From a virus: a stretch of DNA of 59,431 nucleotides. Every line of letters begins with the position of its first letter. The first letter of the stretch is position 1. Below, piece by piece: positions 26,301 through 33,838 of the stretch. The notes under the pieces were generated by a model. The model made no database searches and had not been told where the DNA came from. It saw nothing but the letters and a program-made list of their open reading frames with translations. A program made the translations under genes and the position numbers. The DNA lies in IMG/VR virus record IMGVR_UViG_3300014962_000006, positions 1 through 59,431 of that record. One strand, given 5' to 3'.

Positions 26301-26616
26301 TCGCACTTCCGACAAGGATATTACCAGAAGTAAGGGAAGCCAATTTACTATACGCAATACCGGCTGTTGCTGATATGTTTGGGTCAGCAATGTTACTAAT
26401 AGTATTCCCGTTACCAGCAGCAACGTTTATCGTCTTATTTGTAAGGGTATCAGCTGAGTTTCTTGATACGAGGACCGCACTACTGCTTTGTTGAGGCAGC
26501 TCTACATCCACTGCCGCGCCGTATATCGTAGTCTGGTTGGGCTTGAGAGCTATTTCAAACCCATCCTTGCGGAACACCGCCGCTACTAATTCCTTGATTG
26601 AACCAAACAACTTCAT
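23359..26616 (-). CDS. Long tail fibre with tandem repeats, about 1085 residues
   Basis: The start is the ATG at 26616 (MKLFGSIKELVAAVF) with AAAGG upstream. Roughly residues 80-220 carry two 60-residue repeats (LASLTSGNILVGS..., TAVSGDVTISNTGVTAI). Then two repeats of about 51 residues occur (ANGGTGQTTQQAAINALVG). The C-terminal half is beta-rich and unrelated in sequence, likely the receptor-binding part. Its N-terminal anchor differs from those of the two other fibre genes. A sigma-28-like promoter at 26688..26715 precedes it. Adsorption role is inferred from the fibre repeats. Confidence 0.75.
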   Translation of the reverse strand: MKLFGSIKELVAAVFRKDGFEIALKPNQTTIYGAAVDVELPQQSSSAVLVSRNSADTLTNKTINVAAGNGNTISNIADPNISATAGIAYSKLASLTSGNILVGSATNVATSTAVSGDVTISNTGVTAIATGVIVNTDINASAGISFSKLASLTSGNILVGSSLNVPTSTAVSGDITISNTGVTAISSGVIVDGDISASAAISDTKLGTISTAGKVSNSATTATDLNTASAIVARDASGNFSAGTITATSFSGPLTGNVTGNVSGTSANVTGTVAIANGGTGQTTQQAAINALVGTQTANRVLRSNGTNMSLSQVALGTDVSGTLPIANGGTGQTTQQAAMNALAGTQTANRVLRSDGTNTTLSQVALTTDVTGTLPVANGGTGITSLGAGVATFLGTPSSANLASAVTDETGSGSLVFGTSPTLSAPQVNSSLIVQQIATPSNPSAGFNKIYTKSDGLLYKLDSAGNEVAVGSGAGGSGEINAVLNPSAATDTTGWAAGTSHTVTKDTANSPLNGIVSTSFAIASSAAIALGSQTSTSGVYDAITLPSGLQNRKLKVEFFFTTPASSAGTWAVALYQGSTKLALSTDSAGDTVLPSGVTGGKFTAYFDSSSSSSYSLNLVQRTRTSANTLYITNVIVGPGIQPQGAVVGEWASFTPTFGNFTLGNGTTSAFYRRVGANIEVKAYISAGSSTSVTGTLTLTMPLSLNIDGTKIATTGATRETFGIWNIKDNGANNYLGYVTYDTATTVNFTQSGATSVVGATSPITMGTSDSFECLFSLPIAEWSGSGTVQLAQNDVEYASNSKSDSTVSDTTSFAYGPAGSLIPNGAVGTTYSRVVKFQSVIQPTDLFIIQVDQGTGQWVDIDKRLGAYTMQSSISYGVQSEVTDSTTCTVYFGNGGFRATGATYASNGSAWSGISTWRWRLRKMSAGAAVGFGIVSPGVSAGLVSASGLPGNTTGNAIASGYVGEFADGIESTLTNFAGTGAWKQVFAVTLQPGRYNLEAAGFLNLNGAMVTGFALNINTTTATASGLTFPRYYSTSGTSEGSQVYVSRDVNISVATTYYVNIQADYSVATPRYRAYYKWTRIA

Positions 26617-26660
26617 GATTTTGCTACCTTTCTTTGGGGTTGCAGCCCCGGTTATACTAA

Positions 26661-26677
26661 CCACTCGCCATGAGTGG
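26661..26677. promoter_or_regulatory. Perfect inverted repeat in the fibre leader
   Basis: CCACTC and GAGTGG form a 6-bp inverted repeat around GCCAT. It lies between the sigma-28-like promoter and the fibre start, close to the expected transcript 5' end. It may be an operator or a leader hairpin. Confidence 0.45.
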
Positions 26678-26687
26678 CTCGTCAGAC

Positions 26688-26715
26688 GTATCGGATGATA
26701 CGCCTTTTTACTTTA
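26688..26715 (-). promoter_or_regulatory. Sigma-28-like promoter before the long fibre gene
   Basis: On the minus strand TAAAGTAA (26708-26715), 12 bases, TCCGATAC (26688-26695). This matches the sigma-28 consensus at most positions and has the same 12-base spacing as the copy at 56341..56368. It lies in the short gap after the stop of the upstream fibre gene at 26719. Confidence 0.55.
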
Positions 26716-26718
26716 GCG

Positions 26719-28110
26719 TTATCTTACCCAATACATTACTCGCCATGACCCGGCTACTATACCATCCGGTAAAGTAAGGGTAAAGGAGTTATTTCCAGCT
26801 CCCCAAGTAACGTTGTCCACAAAAATTCTTTCCCCACTTACGTTATCGAAGATAACAAAATCAATATCTTTTGTTGCGGCATCGTGAGTTAGTGTGATGG
26901 AGTTGGTGCCCATCCAAGTGGATTTACTGAGGGATAATTTACTAACCGCGTATGTTTTGAGTACTCCGAGTGATGGTGCCTTTGTTTGGTCGGCGTCATC
27001 GATATTGATACTAACTGCCGCACTCTTGGCTCGGGAAGCCGTAAAGTATTGGTTACTGCCCTCACTAACGTCAGTAGTGGAGAGGGATACAGTACCACTT
27101 TGACCATTAACAGAAGTAACCGCTCCCCCCGCAGTAATTTCTTTCCAGCTTGATAGTGACGTGGGGTCACTGTCAGCAAGGATGTAAGTTTTGCTATTAT
27201 CTGTTCGAATTGCAACGTCGCCTTCTTGCGCCGATAGTGCCAACATCGCGGACTGACTACTTACCACGTTTGTGGAGGTGATGGCTAGGGAGGGGAGTTG
27301 GCTGGTCGGCAGCTTGCCGCTGGCGTCGAGGGATGCCAAGCCAGAAGGTTGGGCTTTCACTGCGGCGATACCCGCACTGACCCTGGCATCGGCGTCAGCA
27401 TCGGTATAAGCTTCGGGTATGGAAAGGGAAACGGCTCCCGTTTGGCCGTTTACTGACGTGACCGGCGCGCTGTAGGAGATATTCCCAGTTTGCCCATTAA
27501 AGCTCGTCACCCCGGCAGGGGGCACTTCAACAGTGCTCCAAGTCAGGGTACCATTTACAAGTGATAAGTATTTACCGTTATTATTGCTGTAGCTGGGCAG
27601 TAAACTTCCCGAGAGGGAACCGGTCAAGGCGGAAACGTTGACTTTGCCCGGTGTCGTAATCGTGGCTAATTTGCTATCTGTAATACCCGCATCACTGGCT
27701 ATGTCACTATTCTTAATCGAGCCAAGTAAGTTAAGGGAAGAATATCCGATATTACTTAGTAAGTTAGCACTACCCGAGATGCTCTTATTGGTAAGGGTAT
27801 TCAAAGAATCTTCGGTAAGGAGGGAGCCAGCTCCCCCCGATACATCAAAACTGGTAGCGAAAAATTTGACCGCGACGGGCTGGGCAGATGACCCGATATG
27901 TACTTCCCCGCCTGAGCCGGAGCCACCCACTTCACTGGCCTCCGGTTTCAGGACAAGGTTACCCCTTGACCTAACTTCTAAGTGGTCATTCTCATCAACT
28001 GCAAACGAAAATCCTAAATCATCTAGCCGCTGTAAATTTTGACTAGCGGGAAGGGAAAGGTCCGCTCTTACCCTTAATCTCAAATATCTAGTAAGTGTCG
28101 ATAGAGACAT
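26719..28110 (-). CDS. Tail fibre protein, 463 residues
   Basis: The N-terminus (LTRYLRLRVRADLS, then NLQRLDDLGFSFAVDEND) is homologous to that of the fibre at 28196..30037, so both probably attach to the virion at the same kind of site. The middle has a TLTNKSI and DSKLATITTPGKV repeat type and the PVTSVNGQTGAVSL collagen-like or fibre repeat. The C-terminus is a small beta domain ending SWRVMYWVR. A sigma-70-like promoter at 28150..28178 precedes it. Confidence 0.7.
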   Translation of the reverse strand: MSLSTLTRYLRLRVRADLSLPASQNLQRLDDLGFSFAVDENDHLEVRSRGNLVLKPEASEVGGSGSGGEVHIGSSAQPVAVKFFATSFDVSGGAGSLLTEDSLNTLTNKSISGSANLLSNIGYSSLNLLGSIKNSDIASDAGITDSKLATITTPGKVNVSALTGSLSGSLLPSYSNNNGKYLSLVNGTLTWSTVEVPPAGVTSFNGQTGNISYSAPVTSVNGQTGAVSLSIPEAYTDADADARVSAGIAAVKAQPSGLASLDASGKLPTSQLPSLAITSTNVVSSQSAMLALSAQEGDVAIRTDNSKTYILADSDPTSLSSWKEITAGGAVTSVNGQSGTVSLSTTDVSEGSNQYFTASRAKSAAVSINIDDADQTKAPSLGVLKTYAVSKLSLSKSTWMGTNSITLTHDAATKDIDFVIFDNVSGERIFVDNVTWGAGNNSFTLTLPDGIVAGSWRVMYWVR

Positions 28111-28149
28111 GATAATTCCTTACACAAAAGTTTGGGGATGACTGGAGAA

Positions 28150-28178
28150 AGTATAGCATGGATTTACCTTCCCGTCAA
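28150..28178 (-). promoter_or_regulatory. Sigma-70-like promoter for the 463-residue fibre
   Basis: On the minus strand TTGACG (28173-28178), 17 bases, TATACT (28150-28155). It lies in the gap after the upstream fibre's stop. Confidence 0.8.
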
Positions 28179-28195
28179 ACCGGGCCTACTCGTAG

Positions 28196-30037
28196 CTATG
28201 GTCTGATAACTACAGTCCAATTTCCGGTGGGGGCAGTTGATGAAGTCAACGTCACTGCGTTATTGCTGGTCCTATCTACAGTATCTACTAAGATATCCTC
28301 ACCATTCTCATCGTAAATAGTAACGGATACTGTGGTCTTATTGAGGGAATGGGTAATACTTTTTGTTGCCCCGTCAACAGTTGCCCACGTGTAGGCAGTA
28401 GCCCCGCCACCTTGGGAGGTCACGTAAGCTTTCATCGAAGAGACAGAAGGAGCTTTGTTTGTTTCGGAACCAGAAGTTGAGTCAACAACAGCAGCGGTTT
28501 GGGCACGCCCGTCAGTGAAATAGAGGTTGGTACCCTCAGTAACAGCTGAGGTGTTGAGGGTTTGCCATGTCTTGTCACCCCGCCAATATTGCCCCGATGT
28601 ACCTGCGGCTATCGCTGGTTCCTTACTATTAAAGGTAGACCAGTCTGTTGAGGAGAGGTAGCCATTAACAATACTGGTAGCGGCTGGTATATTGACTGTG
28701 GGATTGATTGCTGGGTCCCCAGTAATGGTCAAAGGGGAACTGGCCGATACACTTGTTACACCTGCTCCTGCTCCCGTAACCCACTCAATTCCGGTCTCGG
28801 TGAGATTGACACGAAGTACAGCTAAGCTCTTTCCACTGTAGGAAGGGAGGATAGCAGCTTGTGCCGTTTCTTTAGTAGTGGCTCCCGTACCACCACTAGT
28901 AATGGGGAGAGTGCCGCTCAATTGACTCACTGGTAAGGAGAGATTTGGCAAGGATGTTAGGGTGGAATTGGTAACACCGGTGATATTGGCAGCGTTACCG
29001 GGAATATTTCCGCTAACTTGACTACCGGGTAAGGAGAGGGAGGACAACGTCGTCAAGGTACTATTACTCGTGTCAGTAATATTACTAGCCGTCCCACTCA
29101 CATTACCAGTAACATTTCCCGTGAGGCTGGCAGTAATGGTACCGGCTGAAAAATTACCGGAAGCGTCCCGTTTAACAATTGTGGAGGGACTATTACTACT
29201 TGTAGCGGCTAAAGTGGCATCAACTGAAGTGGAGACTTGAGCCGATGTCTTCCCACCTACAGAAGCGACAACTGTAGCACTTTGGGTTCCGGTCACATTT
29301 CCAGCAAGAGTTCCGGTAAAAGAAGCTGCTGAACCGGAGACATTTCCTGTAACATTTCCCGTTAATGCACCAATAAAAGAAGTAGCTGTGATGGTGCCTG
29401 CAGTAAAGTTGCCTGAAGCATCCCGGGCGACGATGGTGCTTGCTATATTGGAGCTGGTCGCTGTAGTAGCGGAATTGGCTACTTTTCCGGACGTGGAAAT
29501 AGTAGCCAGCTTTGTGTCGGCAATAGTTGCGCCACTAGCAATATTATCATCTCTGATATTGGTGAGGGTATTAGCAGTCGCATCAATACCCTTGTTTGTT
29601 AAAGTTTGAGCGCCGTCTTCAGTAACAACTTCCCCGCTATGTGAGAATACTATGGACCGATTATCACCGCCAGTACTAATGGTAAGGGTGTAATCATTAC
29701 TTTGTCCCTGAATAGAGGCCAAGTTAAGGTAATTATTGGTACTGCTCGGAAGGGAAAGGGGTGATTTTATTTTAAAGGAATTTGAATAAGCTAAGATATC
29801 TGCTGAGTTGGAATTATTTCCTAAATAGATGGTACCCGAATTGGCTACCCCACCCACGTCAGGGGATTCGGGCTCGATGAAGATGTTCCCGATAGACCTA
29901 ATCAGGAGGTCCGCTGTATTGTCAACAGCAAATGTAGCTCCAAGTGTGTCAATTCGTTGGAGGTTATATCTGGCATCAGCTGATAAATCAGCAGCGATTT
30001 TCAGTTTCAAGTATCGGGTAAGGGTGTAATCTGCCAT
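28196..30037 (-). CDS. Tail fibre protein, about 613 residues
   Basis: I start at MADYTLTRYLKLKIAADLS (ATG at 30037), matching the aligned N-terminus of the 463-residue fibre. The body carries repeats ending in VARDASGNFTAGTITATSF and GNVTGNVSG that are shared with the long fibre. The C-terminal part includes NSKEPAIAAGTSGQYWRGDK, a common phage fibre sequence. DNA identity to the long fibre gene is high enough for recombination (see findings). Confidence 0.7.
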   Translation of the reverse strand: MADYTLTRYLKLKIAADLSADARYNLQRIDTLGATFAVDNTADLLIRSIGNIFIEPESPDVGGVANSGTIYLGNNSNSADILAYSNSFKIKSPLSLPSSTNNYLNLASIQGQSNDYTLTISTGGDNRSIVFSHSGEVVTEDGAQTLTNKGIDATANTLTNIRDDNIASGATIADTKLATISTSGKVANSATTATSSNIASTIVARDASGNFTAGTITATSFIGALTGNVTGNVSGSAASFTGTLAGNVTGTQSATVVASVGGKTSAQVSTSVDATLAATSSNSPSTIVKRDASGNFSAGTITASLTGNVTGNVSGTASNITDTSNSTLTTLSSLSLPGSQVSGNIPGNAANITGVTNSTLTSLPNLSLPVSQLSGTLPITSGGTGATTKETAQAAILPSYSGKSLAVLRVNLTETGIEWVTGAGAGVTSVSASSPLTITGDPAINPTVNIPAATSIVNGYLSSTDWSTFNSKEPAIAAGTSGQYWRGDKTWQTLNTSAVTEGTNLYFTDGRAQTAAVVDSTSGSETNKAPSVSSMKAYVTSQGGGATAYTWATVDGATKSITHSLNKTTVSVTIYDENGEDILVDTVDRTSNNAVTLTSSTAPTGNWTVVIRP

Positions 30038-30057
30038 GCAAGCCTCCGGTCTAGTTG

Positions 30058-30086
30058 ACTTTAGCACACCACTTGAGATGTGTCAA
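30058..30086 (-). promoter_or_regulatory. Sigma-70-like promoter for the 613-residue fibre
   Basis: On the minus strand TTGACA (30081-30086), 17 bases, TAAAGT (30058-30063). It follows the terminator at 30097..30124. Confidence 0.7.
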
Positions 30087-30096
30087 GTAAGGGAAA

Positions 30097-30124
30097 CGGG
30101 AAGGAGCCAAGCGACCCCTTCCCG
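30097..30124 (-). terminator. Stem-loop terminator between decoration and fibre genes
   Basis: An 8-bp inverted repeat CGGGAAGG (30097-30104) / CCTTCCCG (30117-30124), followed on the minus strand by TTTCCCTTA. The T-run is weak. The gap 30125-30263 also holds a 5-bp hairpin with GCGAG/CTCGC near 30211 and GGCCC/GGGCC near 30238. Confidence 0.6.
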
Positions 30125-30263
30125 CGAACACCCCAGTATCAAACATGACCGGGGGTGGATGGACCGGGTAGCCCCCCGGCAGCTCACCACTATCACATCG
30201 GCGCGAAGCCTCTCGCAGGTGACGCGAGCAATAATCGGCCCAAGGGCCTTCTGTCTTAGTATC

Positions 30264-30704
30264 TTATGCTACAGTTCCCGGTTTAATCATCCATTCCACA
30301 TAAAAGGTAACTTTGCCAGCGGTAGCTGGGTTGGTCGCGACGGCGATATTCAGCTCCGAAGCGGACGTTACTTTGATGCCTGTAGCAGAACCAGCAAGGG
30401 TTTGGCTATTTACGCCAGAAGAGGCAGTTAAATCAAGGGCACCGGTGAGTGCTGTTGAACCGGCTTTAAGCGTGATAGAAGTGGCGCCGGTGACTGCGGT
30501 TTCCTCGTCCGTCCACACGTTGGTGACAATAGCACCAGCAGGTAGTGACTGGCCAAAGAGGTAGGTGCCGACTGCGCCCCCGTCCTTGCTGAAGTCATAG
30601 GTACAAGCTGAGAGTTGTTTCGCGAACTGGAGTACAGCGGCTTCCCGTTTGTTGGTTCTACCTTCCGCGAGCGGGCCAGCATTTGTTCGTTTGTAAGATA
30701 ACAT
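30264..30704 (-). CDS. Putative head decoration protein, 146 residues
   Basis: Directly downstream of the major capsid gene, with AAGGAG eight bases before the ATG. The N-terminus (LSYKRTNAGPLAEGRTNK) is followed by a beta-rich, Ala/Thr/Ser/Gly-rich domain (ETAVTGATSITLKAGSTAL). The same domain style occurs in the protein at 37638..38018. Decoration of the capsid is inferred from position and composition. Confidence 0.55.
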   Translation of the reverse strand: MLSYKRTNAGPLAEGRTNKREAAVLQFAKQLSACTYDFSKDGGAVGTYLFGQSLPAGAIVTNVWTDEETAVTGATSITLKAGSTALTGALDLTASSGVNSQTLAGSATGIKVTSASELNIAVATNPATAGKVTFYVEWMIKPGTVA

Positions 30705-30770
30705 AGTATTTTCTCCTTAGAGGGGGACAAAGGAGCGGCGATATGCCGCCCCTTCCCCGAGTTGTAAGTA

Positions 30771-32156
30771 TCAGGTATTAGTGAAGTTTCTTATCACCCC
30801 GACCGAAGCGGGATGTTTTGCAATAAGGACGCCAATCGACTGGAGGTAGCTGACCACGGTGTTGAGGTAGCCCGAGCTGGATGGTTTCAGATGGAAATCC
30901 GTCATGCCTTGAGCTTTGACAGTTTCGAAATCGGAACCATGGAACTCGAGGACTTTCTCGCCAGCTTTCGTTTCCGGGAGACAGTAGATGCGGGACTTGG
31001 GAACATACTCGGAAGTGTAACATTCCAAGGTGTCATTGCCGTGGACGTAAGCGAAGAACTTGATACCCCGCTTATTGTCTTCCACAGTTTGGAAGCGGCG
31101 GTCGGTCTCCCTTGATTCAATCAAGGAGGCATGCGTCTCAGGAGCCATACAGAGCATCTTCCAGCGGTAGCGGTCTTGACCGACTAACACTTTCACTTTA
31201 TCCATCATTTTTTGGATATGTTTCACGTCGATGGGGTTCCCACCAGCGTCAATCTTGGAACCGGAAGTGGCGCCGCTCATCGTGATACCGTGGACAAGAC
31301 GGCCGTCGCTGGCGACCAATGATTCCAAACCGGCCATAACTTCGCTCAACGTACCATAGTCTACACTGCTTGTGATAGCAGTAAGGTCAGGAATGGAGGG
31401 TTGACCATAGCGGTAGAACACGTCACCGGAAGTGGGCTGTACCGAGATAGAGGTCATACTAGCAACTGGAGAAAGGTTGCTGTCCAAACCTTGGAGGGTG
31501 ACAGTGTTATTGTCACGGTCTTTTTCGATAACTTTCCAGTAAGCTGGCTCAGTTGCGAGGTTGGTGTCGAGGGCTGAGCTTCCTGCGGAAGCCGACTTTA
31601 GCACCAAAAGGTCCCCAAACTCGAAGAAGCCAACATGGCCACGAGCGGTGTCAGAGGAGGAAAGCGTAAAGACGAGTTGGTTAGAAGCGGGGCTGGTAAC
31701 AGCGGCAGAAGAAACTTGGCCGATAACGCCAGTTCCGTCACCATAAAGGTCCGCAGCGATACGACGCTTGGCAGCAGAGGCTTTGCTGTCGATTTCGAGA
31801 GCTAGAGGTTCCGCATATTTCTCGGGAGATTTACGTGCCCTATCCCAAATGTTGTATTCGAGTTCGATAGTTGCGTTCAATTCTTTGAACTTGGCAATCT
31901 TTTCGCCGATGGTGACTTGTTGAGCGGCGGGGAAAGAACGGTCAGCAACGCCGGGGTTTCGGTACTGGATAGCACCAGCGCCGAGCGTCGTTTGGAACAT
32001 GAAGCGGAGTTCGCGAGCTACGGAGTTTCCTACTTTTGCCCTCTTCACCATCTCAAAGTCGCGGAAGTCAACCGAAATCTGGTTACGGACGCCGTCAGAA
32101 AAGACAATCTGCAGCAAATTACCTAAGTTTAATGCGTCAATATTACTAAAAGCCAT
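30771..32156 (-). CDS. Major capsid protein
   Basis: A 461-residue protein following a scaffold-like gene. It has an N-terminal NLLQIVFSDGVRNQISVDF segment, a central beta domain and a C-terminal GSDFETVKAQGMTDFHLKPS typical of phage capsid subunits. The strong ribosome binding site (AGGAA) and order (scaffold, capsid, decoration) support the call. HK97 fold is assumed, not demonstrated. Confidence 0.8.
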   Translation of the reverse strand: MAFSNIDALNLGNLLQIVFSDGVRNQISVDFRDFEMVKRAKVGNSVARELRFMFQTTLGAGAIQYRNPGVADRSFPAAQQVTIGEKIAKFKELNATIELEYNIWDRARKSPEKYAEPLALEIDSKASAAKRRIAADLYGDGTGVIGQVSSAAVTSPASNQLVFTLSSSDTARGHVGFFEFGDLLVLKSASAGSSALDTNLATEPAYWKVIEKDRDNNTVTLQGLDSNLSPVASMTSISVQPTSGDVFYRYGQPSIPDLTAITSSVDYGTLSEVMAGLESLVASDGRLVHGITMSGATSGSKIDAGGNPIDVKHIQKMMDKVKVLVGQDRYRWKMLCMAPETHASLIESRETDRRFQTVEDNKRGIKFFAYVHGNDTLECYTSEYVPKSRIYCLPETKAGEKVLEFHGSDFETVKAQGMTDFHLKPSSSGYLNTVVSYLQSIGVLIAKHPASVGVIRNFTNT

Positions 32157-32219
32157 GATAAAAATTCCTATTCGTAATTAAGTTTTGCCCTATTTGGGAC
32201 GTTAGTTGTGGCCAGTGGA

Positions 32220-33341
32220 TTATCTTTTACCAAACACTGAGCCGTATTTATTCCAATTTTTGAGTAACCCTGTTAGGTTACCATTCCTTAACATATCTGA
32301 AGCTTCTTTTTGTAGGTTGGAATTACGGTAGCCAGAAGAGACAGCGGCTTGGACATTTTCGGTAGCTTCCTGTTTCTTCTGCTCAACAGCCTTTGCTGCC
32401 TTTTTCTCAGCTTGGACGTTAATCCTTTTTCTGAGTGCGGTAGCTACTGTCTTAAATTCCTTTTCTACTAAATCAGCAGTAATTGGGAGACCTTTCTCCT
32501 CATACGGTTCTAGTCTCTTTAGTGCACTGTTCCAAAGCATTTCGTCAAACATTTGCTCAGTATCAGCATCGCCGAGTTTATCGGCAAAGCGGTACCTATC
32601 AAATGCGGGATGGACCGTACTTTCGAGAGACTTCAGCTCTGCTGCTTCCCTCTCAGCTTGGATGCTTTTCTTGAACTCTTCGTTTTCCTTGCGAATCTTT
32701 TCGACTTCGCGTTGGCGGAAGCTTTCCTTTTCCTTCGCTTCGAAGAGTTCCCGTTCAGCTGGACTAGCTTTTCTCAAGAAGTCTGCACGTTCCATTCTGG
32801 ATTTTTCCCAGTCTTGGAAAGCTCCTGGACGACCTTCAAGCAAATCAATCAGTCCCTCGACTCCACCATTTTGGTAGGCTTGCTCTAGTGTATCCCAGTT
32901 ACTTCTCAATGTAGAATATTGTGCTTCTACTTCTTTCGATTTGGAGATGGCTTGGTCGCGTTCCGCCTGCCACTTCCTGGCACCGTGGGCCATTTGGACA
33001 AACTTCTTCAGTTGGTCCTTGTTATTGAAATCGACTTCGATTCGTCGCTTACCCTTGTCATCCGTTACTGTGACGTACTCTTTCCCAGCCGGTGCAGTAG
33101 ACTTTGCAGTGGGTTCTGCGGACCCAGTCTCCTGGTCGGTGGAGGTGTCGTCAGAGAGGTTGGCATCCGGTAAAGATGACTCGACTTCTGATTCCCCGCT
33201 AGTCACGATATCTTCATGGTCATCGCCGATGTAACGGACGTTGTCCACGGAAGATGAGGGGGTGACTGCCCCTTCTGCTGCTGGTGCGGCTGCTGCTCTG
33301 GCTTGTTGCGCTGCTTGGAGGATTGCTGTTGCTGTACTCAT
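32220..33341 (-). CDS. Scaffolding protein
   Basis: A 373-residue acidic, highly helical protein. The N-terminal third is Ala- and Ser/Asp-rich and disordered-looking; residues about 90-330 are charged helices (EKIRKENEEFKKSIQAERE). The C-terminus (GLLKNWNKYGSVFGKR) is basic, as expected for capsid-binding scaffolds. It lies between the portal and capsid genes and has a promoter at 33401..33429. Confidence 0.75.
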   Translation of the reverse strand: MSTATAILQAAQQARAAAAPAAEGAVTPSSSVDNVRYIGDDHEDIVTSGESEVESSLPDANLSDDTSTDQETGSAEPTAKSTAPAGKEYVTVTDDKGKRRIEVDFNNKDQLKKFVQMAHGARKWQAERDQAISKSKEVEAQYSTLRSNWDTLEQAYQNGGVEGLIDLLEGRPGAFQDWEKSRMERADFLRKASPAERELFEAKEKESFRQREVEKIRKENEEFKKSIQAEREAAELKSLESTVHPAFDRYRFADKLGDADTEQMFDEMLWNSALKRLEPYEEKGLPITADLVEKEFKTVATALRKRINVQAEKKAAKAVEQKKQEATENVQAAVSSGYRNSNLQKEASDMLRNGNLTGLLKNWNKYGSVFGKR

Positions 33342-33400
33342 GACACTAGTTCCTTTCTGTCCCGCCCGAGGGTAGGGATGAGATGGTGGTTAATGTCTTG

Positions 33401-33429
33401 ATACTAGGTAATATTGTCATTTATGTCAA
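33401..33429 (-). promoter_or_regulatory. Sigma-70-like promoter for scaffold and capsid
   Basis: On the minus strand TTGACA (33424-33429), 17 bases, TAGTAT (33401-33406). The start codon of the scaffold gene is 60 bases downstream, after AGGAACT. Confidence 0.75.
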
Positions 33430-33444
33430 TCTTTTTTTGTAACG

Positions 33445-33837
33445 CTAAGGAATGAAGACTCTATTGCCAGAGGAGGGTCGTCTGGTTTGGAGATGTATCC
33501 ACCTTTTAGCTGGCGGTTCGTGGGTATAAAGGGGGGATTCCATATAGAGTCCTGCTTCTTCCAATAACTTTAAGTTGGCTAGACACCACTTTCCGAATTC
33601 CCCATCAGGGTCGTGGAAATCCACCGCTTCACAAGTCATGTGGGCTGACTTCTTGGCGCCCCGAGCCGATTTATTGAAGTGGCCCGGCCGGTAACCGCTT
33701 GTAACAACTAGTGGTTTCCCCCACTCTTTTCTAATCTTGTTGACCGCGTCGAGTAATCGGGTCAGATTCAGCTCAAGTTCACTATCGAGGGGGTAGTCCC
33801 TATCCCGTCCCTTCAAGATTTCGTCTCTTGATATCAT
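33445..33837 (-). CDS. Endolysin-like peptidase M15A
   Basis: A 130-residue single-domain protein. SGYRPGHFNK, then KKSAHMTCEAVDFHD and RWIHLQ match the M15A-type zinc peptidase motifs (first His and Asp ligands, second His in WxH). Such enzymes cleave D-Ala or cross-links in peptidoglycan. No signal peptide is visible, so a holin or membrane leak would be needed for release. Its location between portal and scaffold is unusual for a lysis gene; it could instead be a virion-associated wall enzyme. Confidence 0.8.
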   Translation of the reverse strand: MISRDEILKGRDRDYPLDSELELNLTRLLDAVNKIRKEWGKPLVVTSGYRPGHFNKSARGAKKSAHMTCEAVDFHDPDGEFGKWCLANLKLLEEAGLYMESPLYTHEPPAKRWIHLQTRRPSSGNRVFIP

Positions 33838-33838
33838 G

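Noticed and set aside
25787-26494. A 235-codon plus-strand frame opposite the long fibre
   Set aside because: It is antisense to a repetitive fibre gene, lacks a ribosome binding site, and its Val/Pro-rich sequence mirrors the repeats.
30225-30262. TAAGACAG-N11-GCCGATTA on the minus strand after the decoration gene
   Set aside because: The -35 half matches only weakly and a GGCCC/GGGCC hairpin explains part of the sequence.
32560-32600. Perfect GCCGATAA on the minus strand inside the scaffold gene
   Set aside because: No TAAAG box lies 11-12 bases upstream and it is within a coding region.
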